A stretch of 10,423 nucleotides of DNA from JBDTLH01 sp039934875 (lineage in GTDB: Bacteria; Acidobacteriota; Terriglobia; Terriglobales; Acidobacteriaceae), in contig JBDTLH010000287.1 of assembly GCA_039934875.1 (NCBI GenBank), positions 1 through 10,423 on the forward strand, in the 5' to 3' direction. Below the pieces are notes generated by a model. It made no database searches, was not told where the DNA came from, and saw only the letters and a program-made list of their open reading frames with translations. Each line of letters begins with the position of its first letter. Within the stretch, counting starts at the first letter, position 1. This document shows, piece by piece, positions 1-5,869 of this stretch. The translations under genes and the position numbers were made by a program.

Positions 1-29
1 GCCTTCATAACCTTCAATCTCAATCGAAC

Positions 30-878
30 ATGATCGTGAAGCCCGAGCAACCTAAGTGGATTGTTTCCAAAATCTCCGACGAGGGAACCAGTACTCCATT
101 CACGGCACGTCTATTCATGGGCGTCATAGAACTTCGCGCCCAGGTCTTTTTCGATAACAAAGATCGCGATGCATTCGACAACCTGTATGAGAGCACCTTG
201 ATCGCATTGTCAGAGGCTCGCGCGACAGTTAAAGAGATTGATCGGCTACTGAAAGACCACAGGTTGAAGGTATCGACGGGAGTAGCTGCGCGATTGTTAG
301 ACAGGACTATTTACGTTGACGGCGTGGACAAAGAATTGCGCAAACATACGGCGGACTTTATGACGAGCGCAGGACGTTCGCTCAAGCACGGAATGCAATC
401 TGTGGCTAAGTTCCTCGGACTTGAAATCGGCTCCTTTTTCAAAGATCGGAATACATTTGAAAAAGGTTTAGAGAGGTTATCCACCATTCATCCCGAATTG
501 TCTGGTTATCTGCGAGAGGCGAGAACCTGGGCCGAAAAGCTCAACCTCCAGAGAAACAAGGTTGAGCACGCAGGATGGGTATTACCAAGAGCCAGCTATC
601 GTGAGACCAACGAAAAAATCGAAATGATCGAGCCTGAGGTCGATGGTGAGCCCGTCTCTCAGTTTGTCGAACACATTTTAGATCGTCTCTGTTGCTTTGT
701 GGAAGAAGTTACGGTTTATGGACTTCGAACGAAAATGGATCTGGCTTTGTCAGTTGCAGAGGTGCCCTTGTACGAAAGAGATCTTGCTGCTCCGCAGCGA
801 TTCCGGCCGGCGCTTGCCTTCGGCGGTACACCTCTTTGGAAGCTCGTCTACCATACCAGTTTCTTTGAACAAGCGTAG
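30..878 (+). CDS. Uncharacterised protein, possible HEPN-like domain
   Basis: I do not recognise this 282-residue protein by family. It is soluble-looking and largely helical and charged, with no signal peptide or membrane segment. The most telling motif is R175-N176-K-V-E-H180 in the context LQRNKVEHAGW. This fits the R-(N/D/H)-x3-H pattern (RX4-6H) of HEPN domains, which are often RNases in toxin-antitoxin, abortive-infection and CRISPR-linked systems. The flanking segments, about 105-175 and 205-235, look like the helical pairs such a fold needs. The function is inference from one motif. The frame is open all the way to the left edge and no Shine-Dalgarno precedes the ATG at 30, so the true start may lie outside the window. 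Base composition is visibly more AT-rich than the core genes downstream, suggesting an accessory or transferred gene. The closest neighbour downstream is decayed, non-coding sequence. Confidence 0.7.
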   Translation: MIVKPEQPKWIVSKISDEGTSTPFTARLFMGVIELRAQVFFDNKDRDAFDNLYESTLIALSEARATVKEIDRLLKDHRLKVSTGVAARLLDRTIYVDGVDKELRKHTADFMTSAGRSLKHGMQSVAKFLGLEIGSFFKDRNTFEKGLERLSTIHPELSGYLREARTWAEKLNLQRNKVEHAGWVLPRASYRETNEKIEMIEPEVDGEPVSQFVEHILDRLCCFVEEVTVYGLRTKMDLALSVAEVPLYERDLAAPQRFRPALAFGGTPLWKLVYHTSFFEQA

Positions 879-907
879 CGGGAATAAGATCCGATGCAGC
901 GGAGAAT

Positions 908-950
908 TGCATAGATCCTGAGCGGCAAACCCCCGCCGCTCAGGATGACA
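908..950 (+). repeat. REP-like palindromic element, copy A
   Basis: The element opens with TGCATAGATCCTG and closes with CAGGATGACA. The arms ATCCTGAGCGGC (915-926) and GCCGCTCAGGAT (935-946) are perfect 12-bp inverted repeats around an 8-base loop. The same opening and closing motifs recur at 1614-1649. It sits about 30 bases after the stop of the first gene, so the transcript could fold into this hairpin. Similar GTCATCCTGAGCG...GGATCTATGC elements are, as far as I recall, common between genes in several GC-rich bacterial genomes, Acidobacteriota included. Confidence 0.75.
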
Positions 951-983
951 ATGCTCATTAGTGCAATAACAATCTTTTTGCAC

Positions 984-1311
984 ATGAGATTGGAAACATC
1001 ATTGCCTGTTATTGCCGCGGTTGGCGCCTCCGCGCTGGCATCCTACGCCTCGATCGCCAACCACGCAGGTGTGGGGGAGGACGGTGGCGCGGGTTGGGTC
1101 GGGCGAGATTGCGCTGACCTTTGGTAACGGGCCGAATGGTGGGACGACTAAGCGGCTGCTGGAGGTGCTTGATGAGGCGCAGGTGCGGGCGACGTTTTTC
1201 CTGATCGGCAGGTATGGCAGGCATCTTGCGCTGGGCGCGGAGCAGGGCCATACCGTGGAGGCGACGCGGGGATTGCTTAAGCAAGTCGGGCGGTTTGTGA
1301 CACTCGCATAA
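984..1311 (+). pseudogene. Decayed polysaccharide deacetylase (NodB-type) fragment
   Basis: One frame, read from an ATG at 984, gives a hydrophobic stretch SLPVIAAVGASALASYAS, resembling the N-terminal membrane anchor of such deacetylases. A different frame then takes over by about 1066 with QVWGRTVARV, EIALTFGNGPNGG and LLEVLDEAQVRATFFLIGRY. This is the first part of a NodB homology domain, so a frameshift lies between about 1040 and 1066. The hallmark motif TFDDGP reads TFGNGP (1117-1134): both aspartates, normally the catalytic base and a metal ligand, are replaced. After GRY the similarity breaks down and the frame ends at 1311, so the zinc-binding HxxxH half and the rest of the domain are absent. 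An intact copy would act on cell-wall or exported polysaccharide at the envelope. This one is almost certainly inactive. The boundaries are approximate. Confidence 0.75.
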
Positions 1312-1318
1312 AGGGCGG

Positions 1319-1357
1319 AACCACGGAGGGCGCGAAGGTTTCACAGAGGGCGCGGAG
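1319..1357 (+). repeat. CACGGAG-type short tandem repeat
   Basis: Two near-identical 13-mers, CACGGAGGGCGCG (1322-1334) and CACAGAGGGCGCG (1342-1354), lie exactly 20 bases apart and differ at one base. The wording resembles the CCACGGAGACACGGAGG family, another copy of which lies at 8019-8041 on the opposite strand. It directly follows the deacetylase remnant. No coding role is visible. Confidence 0.6.
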
Positions 1358-1535
1358 ATGATGAAATTCTTTTAGGGAGATGAAATGCGTGGTGCGCGCC
1401 AACAAGATGCGGGAAAGCCAATTCCATGCCCAGGGGCTTCAAGGCCATAGTGCTGAGAGCGTATGCATCTTCTACGGGGCTGAAGCCAGAAGCGAAAGCT
1501 CGGCCTTAGGTGCACGACTACACCATCTGAAGAAG

Positions 1536-1569
1536 CTATAAAGCCCGCTCCAAAGAGCGGGCTTTATAG
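1536..1569. terminator. Perfect 15-bp hairpin, probable bidirectional terminator
   Basis: The arms CTATAAAGCCCGCTC (1536-1550) and GAGCGGGCTTTATAG (1555-1569) are perfectly complementary around the loop CAAA. The GC-rich core is flanked by AAA on one side and TTT on the other in both orientations, the layout of a bidirectional intrinsic terminator, although the U-tract is short (three). On the minus strand it lies about 140 bases beyond the rpsA stop and could end that transcript. On the plus strand it would stop read-through from the decayed region. Confidence 0.6.
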
Positions 1570-1613
1570 AGACGAGCTTACTGTATCCTCAGCTTGAGTC
1601 TTTCCCAAGCGAC

Positions 1614-1649
1614 TGCATAGATCCTGTGCCGCGGCGGCACAGGATGACA
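1614..1649 (+). repeat. REP-like palindromic element, copy B
   Basis: It shares TGCATAGATCCTG and CAGGATGACA with copy A (908-950) in the same orientation, with a different centre. The arms ATCCTGTGCCGC (1621-1632) and GCGGCACAGGAT (1634-1645) are a perfect inverted repeat; a realistic fold is a 10-bp stem with a 5-base loop. It lies 58-93 bases past the rpsA stop on the minus strand and may stabilise or help end that transcript. Confidence 0.75.
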
Positions 1650-1706
1650 TTTCGACAGGGTACAGCGGGAATGGAACTGCTGTAGCTAGTGGCTGGGGGC
1701 CAGCAG

Positions 1707-3650
1707 CTATTCGTTGTTCGATTGCCGCTTCCAATTGAGCAGTTCGCCGAGGGTGCTGGTGGAGCTGGAGACTGGGGCCTTATAGCTTTCCACCTCGGTG
1801 CGGGTGGCCTCTTCGCCGACCGCGCGAATGCTAAGTCCGACCTTCTTCTCTTCCGCGCTCATCTTAACGATCTTGAACTCGTGCTCCTGACCGGCTTCGA
1901 GCGGCACCGGCTGGCCGTGTTGATCGGTGGCTTCGCTGATGTGGCAAAGGCCTTCGACGCCTTCTGAGAGCTCGACGAATGCGCCGAACTGCGCGGTCCG
2001 CAGGACCTTGCCGTGCACCACGTCGCCGACGCGATGAGTGGCAAAATACTGGTCCCAAACGTCGGGCTGGGTCTGCTTGATCCCCAGAGAGAGGCGGCGG
2101 TTATCGGGATCAATGGCGAGCACGACCGCGGAAACTTTATCGCCCTTTTTGAGCACCTCTGAGGGATGCTTCACGCGCTTGGTCCAACTCATGTTGGAGA
2201 CATGGACGAGGCCGTCGATACCATCTTCGATTTCAATGAACGCGCCGAAATCAGTCAGGTTGCGCACCCTGCCCTCGACTTGCGAACCCACCGGGAACTT
2301 CTCATGCAAGGTCTCCCAGGGATTGGTATCGAGCTGTTTGAGCCCGAGCGAGATGCGGCGCTCCTGCGGATTCACATTGAGCACCATGCATTCAACCTCC
2401 TGGCCAACCGCCACCAGCTTCGAGAGATGCTTCATACGTTTCGACCACGTCATCTCGCTGACGTGAACCAGGCCTTCGATGCCCTGCTCAAGCTCGATAA
2501 AAGCTCCGTAATCGGTCACGCTCAAGACTCGACCCTGCACCTTTGCGCCAATCGGGTAACGTTCGATGGCATCCAGCCAGGGATCAGGGGTGAGCTGTTT
2601 GAAGCCCAGCGACACCCGCTGTTTGTCTTTGTCGAACTTCAGCACTTTTACATGGATCTCATCGCCGACATTGACCAGGTCGCGGGGATGGGTGAGCCGC
2701 CCCCAGCTCATGTCGGTAATGTGCAGCAGACCGTCAATGCCGCCGAGGTCAACGAAGGCGCCGTAATCAGTGAGGTTCTTCACCGTGCCGGTGAGCACCG
2801 CACCTTCTTCCAGGGTATCGAGGGTATGGGTGCGCTTGGCGGAGACTTCTTCATCGAGAATCTCTTTGCGGGAGACCACGATATTGCCGCGCTTTTTGTT
2901 GAGCTTAATGACCCGGACTTCAATCTCCTGGCCCTTGTAGCCTTCAAGGTTGCGCACCGGACGCGAATCCACCTGGGAGCCGGGCAGGAATGCCTTCACT
3001 CCGCCGCCGATGTCCACCGAAAGGCCGCCTTTGACGCGGTCCACCACGTAGCCCTTGACCGAGCGCTTGTCGTTGGCCGCGGACTCAATGTCATCCCAGA
3101 CCTTGGCGCGCTGCGCCTTTTCAAACGAGAGCAGCACGAAGCCTTCGGGGCTCTCCGAACGATCCAGCATCACGTCAATGGAGTCGCCGGATTTAAACCG
3201 CACCTCGCCGTCGCGGCCGGTTACCTGCTCAATCGGGACCACGCCTTCGCTCTTGAAACCCACGTCCACGACCACGTATTTGTCGGTGACCTTGACCACA
3301 GTGCCCTTGAGCACGTTGTCTTCGTTGGCGGCAAGTTCCGCGTTTTCCGCTTCAAAGGATTCGAGCACGGAGCCGAAGTCGGCCATGCCGATCTCTTCGC
3401 TGGGATCATAGTCCCGGCCTTTGTCGAAGTCCGGCGCCGGCTGAGGATCTGCCTCGGATTTTGCTTCGCCGGCTGCTGTCTCGAGAGAGGAAGTAGAATC
3501 CTGCCGCGATTCGGGCGCAGCCTGCGGTTGCCCGGCAGAGTCATGCGCTGCTGAGGCTTGCGCTTCTGAGTTCTGGACTTCGGGTTGGAGTTCGGCTTGG
3601 ACTTCGGCTGGGGCGGATTGCGGTTCAGAGGTGTGGGTGGTGGAATCCAT
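1707..3650 (-). CDS. rpsA: 30S ribosomal protein S1
   Basis: S1 binds mRNA on the small ribosomal subunit and helps load transcripts that are structured or have weak Shine-Dalgarno sequences. The 647-residue product has six S1 (OB-fold) domains at about 112-178, 195-262, 282-352, 368-438, 454-525 and 541-608. The domain 2 signature VKGGLSVDIGG...KAFLPGSQVD and the repeated TDYGAF/TDFGAF...GLVHVS motifs of domains 3-5 are clear. It exceeds the 557 residues of the E. coli protein mainly through an acidic, Ala/Gln/Pro/Ser-rich and probably disordered N-terminal tail (residues 1-87) that precedes the usual DFGSVLESFE start region. A short Ser-rich tail ends in LGELLNWKRQ. I chose the ATG at 3650 because the in-frame extension to 3779 is basic and unlike any S1 protein. 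No Shine-Dalgarno is visible before it, as with E. coli rpsA, where initiation is autoregulated; whether that applies here is inference. It is transcribed divergently from the HIT gene. Confidence 0.97.
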   Translation of the reverse strand: MDSTTHTSEPQSAPAEVQAELQPEVQNSEAQASAAHDSAGQPQAAPESRQDSTSSLETAAGEAKSEADPQPAPDFDKGRDYDPSEEIGMADFGSVLESFEAENAELAANEDNVLKGTVVKVTDKYVVVDVGFKSEGVVPIEQVTGRDGEVRFKSGDSIDVMLDRSESPEGFVLLSFEKAQRAKVWDDIESAANDKRSVKGYVVDRVKGGLSVDIGGGVKAFLPGSQVDSRPVRNLEGYKGQEIEVRVIKLNKKRGNIVVSRKEILDEEVSAKRTHTLDTLEEGAVLTGTVKNLTDYGAFVDLGGIDGLLHITDMSWGRLTHPRDLVNVGDEIHVKVLKFDKDKQRVSLGFKQLTPDPWLDAIERYPIGAKVQGRVLSVTDYGAFIELEQGIEGLVHVSEMTWSKRMKHLSKLVAVGQEVECMVLNVNPQERRISLGLKQLDTNPWETLHEKFPVGSQVEGRVRNLTDFGAFIEIEDGIDGLVHVSNMSWTKRVKHPSEVLKKGDKVSAVVLAIDPDNRRLSLGIKQTQPDVWDQYFATHRVGDVVHGKVLRTAQFGAFVELSEGVEGLCHISEATDQHGQPVPLEAGQEHEFKIVKMSAEEKKVGLSIRAVGEEATRTEVESYKAPVSSSTSTLGELLNWKRQSNNE

Positions 3651-4057
3651 GATAGCGGTGTTGGTGTCTACGGTGTTCAGAGTCGTGTTTCCGATTCGTT
3701 TGAGATTCCCGAACCAATGGTCCGGATGCAGAGTTATGGTCCGGCCGGGCAGGAGAGCAAGTTTCCAGCTTACCCTCAACGATTCCGGAAAGCTGGGATC
3801 AAAGGGAGCACCGGCGACTTATCTTGTTTAGGTTCTTCCCGCCAAATGGTTCGCGGTTGCGGACGGGAAGCGAGGGAAGATCCTGCGGGGCCGAAATTCC
3901 CCCTAGCTCTGTGGACTGGGGGAACCTTCTGACTATATCAACCTGGATTGCAGCAAGTCAAACCTTAGCCAGAGAATTCGCCTTGCATTCGGGTCATGGT
4001 TTAAGGGCGAAGCTGGGGAAACGGGCGGGGAACTTAGACGATATACTCGAAATCTGA
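3651..4057. other. Divergent intergenic region between rpsA and HIT gene
   Basis: This 407-base region must hold the promoters for rpsA (minus) and probably the HIT gene (plus). I see no confident sigma-70-type -35/-10 pair for rpsA. A TATACT near the HIT start is listed separately. The rpsA frame stays open as far as 3779, but its translation does not resemble S1, so I read it as a 5' untranslated leader. No RNA gene or convincing hairpin stands out. Confidence 0.5.
4042..4047 (+). promoter_or_regulatory. Possible -10 box (TATACT) just before the HIT gene
   Basis: TATACT matches the TATAAT consensus at five of six positions. A start site about 7 bases downstream would fall near 4054, only 4 bases before the ATG at 4058. 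That would give an almost leaderless transcript, consistent with the absence of a clear Shine-Dalgarno. No matching -35 box is visible 16-18 bases upstream, so the call is weak. Confidence 0.3.
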
Positions 4058-4555
4058 ATGGACCGGCTCTACACTCCCTGGCGCTATGAATTCATCTCCG
4101 CACCAAAGCCGGAAGGGTGCGTCTTCTGCGCCAAACTGGCGATCGACGACCGGGAAGCCTTGATTGTCCATCGCGGAAAGGAATGCTACATCTGCCTCAA
4201 TACCTTTCCTTACAACAATGGACACGTGATGGTGGTGCCCAACGCGCATCTGGATTCTCTGGCGTTGCTGCCGGCCGCGAGCGCGCACGAGATGATGGAT
4301 TTGGCACAGCGCACGGAGGCAGTGCTGCGCGCCATCTATCAGCCCGGAGGGATAAACATGGGATTGAATCTGGGGGACGCGGCGGGAGCGGGCATCGTCG
4401 ATCATCTGCATTTTCATGTTGTGCCCCGATGGCGCGGCGACGCCAATTTTATGACTGTAGTCAGTGAGACCCGGGTATTGCCCGAAGAGCTCGGCGCCAC
4501 TTGGCAGCGACTGCGCGACGGATTCGCCCAGCTTGGCGCTGGAGCCGGCGACTAG
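4058..4555 (+). CDS. HIT family protein, Ap4A phosphorylase-like
   Basis: A 165-residue cytoplasmic protein of the histidine-triad superfamily, which hydrolyses or phosphorolyses nucleotide substrates. The triad is D115-H116-L-H118-F-H120-V-V, with H118 the expected nucleophile that forms the nucleotidyl intermediate. The N-terminal LYTPWRYEFI, followed by C21-V-F-C24 and H64 in PNAHL, is typical of the subgroup related to mycobacterial diadenosine tetraphosphate (Ap4A) phosphorylase; CxxC and the histidines can bind zinc. FPYNNGHVMVVPNAHL (50-65) and NLGDAAGAGIVDHLHFHVVPRW (104-125, with its G-x-G turn) are canonical. Length is normal for the group. The start at 4058 fits homologous N-termini, which begin with a similar L-x-x-PWR. 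The gene stands alone, 169 bases before the PRC-barrel gene. The exact substrate cannot be read from sequence. Confidence 0.92.
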   Translation: MDRLYTPWRYEFISAPKPEGCVFCAKLAIDDREALIVHRGKECYICLNTFPYNNGHVMVVPNAHLDSLALLPAASAHEMMDLAQRTEAVLRAIYQPGGINMGLNLGDAAGAGIVDHLHFHVVPRWRGDANFMTVVSETRVLPEELGATWQRLRDGFAQLGAGAGD

Positions 4556-4707
4556 CGCCTTGTGGCGGCTGAGGAGTGGTTTTGTCCGGTGCGCAGGCGG
4601 TGCAAAGCGCAGCGAGAAGCAGCAGGGTATCCGTGCACGCAAATCGCAAGCTCCCGTTCGGCGGCTTTCATTAGCGTAACCCGCCAGAGTGCAAATGCGC
4701 ATCCTAC

Positions 4708-4720
4708 GGAGGGAAGAGGT
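4708..4720 (+). promoter_or_regulatory. Shine-Dalgarno region deciding the PRC-barrel start
   Basis: GGAGGG (4708-4713) followed by GAGGT (4716-4720) lies just before the ATG at 4725. The second element sits 4 bases from that ATG. An in-frame GTG at 4689 lies upstream of these elements and has no comparable site, so 4725 is the preferred start. Confidence 0.65.
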
Positions 4721-4724
4721 GTAT

Positions 4725-5816
4725 ATGGCGAATCTAGGTACCTTGCGCGATTACAAGCTGGAGCACGAGGCCGACGACATCCGCGGCGCCAAGCTCTATG
4801 GGCGCAACGACGACAAGCTCGGCACGATTGAAGATGTGGTATTCGATAACCAGTCCGGGGATATTCGGTATGCAGTGATTGACACCGGCGGATGGCTGAC
4901 CCATAAAAGGTTTCTCGTCCCTGCTGGTCGTATACAGGTCCGCGGCAACGGCAGCTATGCCGATGAGATGGATTATCAGATTGATATGAGTAAGCCTGAC
5001 ATTGAGCGTTTGCCAAAATATGATCCTGACGCCGTACGGGATGACGAGCGCTGGAAAAAATATGAGAAGAGCTATCGCGAAGTGTCAGATTCGGGGGTGA
5101 TGCATCAGGCCGGCTCCGCCAATATCATTACGGAACCGGGCACTCCGCCGAGAGCGGGAGCGGACGATCTGCCGCCGATCAACGAAGACCTTCGCCTGCA
5201 CCGTCAGTTCAGTAACCAGACTGCTGGTCCCATGAATACCGGCCCTCTGGCCACCGGAGATACCATGGAGACCGACCGGCTGACGCTGGCGTCCGAGGAT
5301 TCCGTCACTCAGCCGGACTTGCATACGACCAGCACGTCTCTCGACGAGGGAGAGAACGAAGGCAATCGCAATTCCGCTGGGCGCAATCTGAACCGGGTCG
5401 AAAGCACTCCCTTCAAGAATGCCGATGTGGGCGCGGCGGGTAGCGCCTCCGACCGCATGGAGCAAAGCTATACGGCCAAGGAAAAGGGGCAGCCGCTGCC
5501 GGGTGAATTCGTCGATGCTCCGTCCGCCGCGGACCGTAACTGGACGGCGGCCAACCGCACCCGAACCAGCGATGCCGAATTCCGCACCGCCGAAGGGGAC
5601 AGCATATTCAATGCGGCCGACAATCAGGAGAAGGCATTGGGCAGCCAGAGTTCAGGCGTGGCACAGGATTTGAGCAAGGGCAGCGAAGGCGATCGCGGCA
5701 GCCATAATTTGGGCAGCCGCGTGGGCAATCGCTGGAGCCGTTTTCAGGGCCGTCTGCGCGACGAGCGGGCCAACATCGCGGCGCATCATGAAAACCGAAG
5801 TAAAGACGCGGCGTAG
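4725..5816 (+). CDS. PRC-barrel domain protein with long disordered tail
   Basis: A 363-residue protein, no signal peptide. Residues about 15-92 form a PRC-barrel-like domain: IRGAKLYGRNDDKLGTIEDV, then FDNQSGDIRYAVIDTGGWL and KRFLVPAGRI. PRC-barrels are small beta-barrels found in photosynthetic reaction centre subunit H, the ribosome factor RimM and many stress-linked stand-alone proteins; they mostly mediate binding. A linker with PDIERLPKYDPDAVRDDERWKKYEKSY motifs (91-117) follows, as in other single-PRC soil-bacterial proteins. The remaining ~240 residues are hydrophilic, rich in Gly, Ser, Asn, Asp, Glu, Thr and Arg, almost free of hydrophobic clusters, and probably disordered. The tail ends in a basic RVGNRWSRFQGRLRDERANIAAHH segment. 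It has its own terminator (5836-5867) and is likely monocistronic. A role in stress response or envelope/nucleoid binding is a guess; no catalytic motif is visible. Confidence 0.85.
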   Translation: MANLGTLRDYKLEHEADDIRGAKLYGRNDDKLGTIEDVVFDNQSGDIRYAVIDTGGWLTHKRFLVPAGRIQVRGNGSYADEMDYQIDMSKPDIERLPKYDPDAVRDDERWKKYEKSYREVSDSGVMHQAGSANIITEPGTPPRAGADDLPPINEDLRLHRQFSNQTAGPMNTGPLATGDTMETDRLTLASEDSVTQPDLHTTSTSLDEGENEGNRNSAGRNLNRVESTPFKNADVGAAGSASDRMEQSYTAKEKGQPLPGEFVDAPSAADRNWTAANRTRTSDAEFRTAEGDSIFNAADNQEKALGSQSSGVAQDLSKGSEGDRGSHNLGSRVGNRWSRFQGRLRDERANIAAHHENRSKDAA

Positions 5817-5835
5817 CCGGGCAAGCATGGTTGAA

Positions 5836-5867
5836 TGGCGGGACAGGAGTTGTCCCGCCACATTTTT
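5836..5867 (+). terminator. Rho-independent terminator of the PRC-barrel gene
   Basis: TGGCGGGACA (5836-5845) and TGTCCCGCCA (5851-5860) form a perfect 10-bp stem with loop GGAGT, followed by CA and five T residues (5863-5867). It begins 20 bases after the PRC-barrel stop. It also lies directly beyond the ligA stop on the other strand, but there it has no U-tract, so it should act mainly on the plus strand. Confidence 0.85.
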
Positions 5868-5869
5868 GT

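Larger units (their letters stand above)
879..1706. other. Gene-poor, decayed intergenic stretch
   Basis: This 828-base stretch lies between the stop of the HEPN-like gene and the stop of rpsA. It has no intact gene that I can support. It contains two REP-like palindromes (908-950 and 1614-1649), a frameshifted deacetylase remnant (about 984-1311), a short tandem CACGGAG-type repeat (1319-1357) and a perfect hairpin (1536-1569). In 1358-1535 I see no recognisable coding sequence, only GC-rich sequence with several in-frame stops. The pattern is that of a site where genes have been lost or exchanged. Confidence 0.7.

Noticed and set aside
1358..1535. A possible small gene or RNA between the tandem repeat and the hairpin
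   Set aside because: Frames are broken by stops and neither protein nor RNA structure is recognisable.
2166..3554. A 462-codon plus-strand open frame opposite rpsA
   Set aside because: It lies entirely antisense to a clear six-domain S1 gene; its His/Asp/Phe-rich product has no family look and follows from the codon bias of the other strand.
3715..3760. An rpsA promoter, TTGCTC with CATAAC 16 bases away, on the minus strand
   Set aside because: Only three and four of six consensus positions match; too weak to annotate.
3651..3779. A 43-codon extension of rpsA to an upstream start
   Set aside because: The basic sequence MRVSWKLALLPGR... does not resemble S1, and the acidic tail starting at 3650 is a more natural N-terminus.
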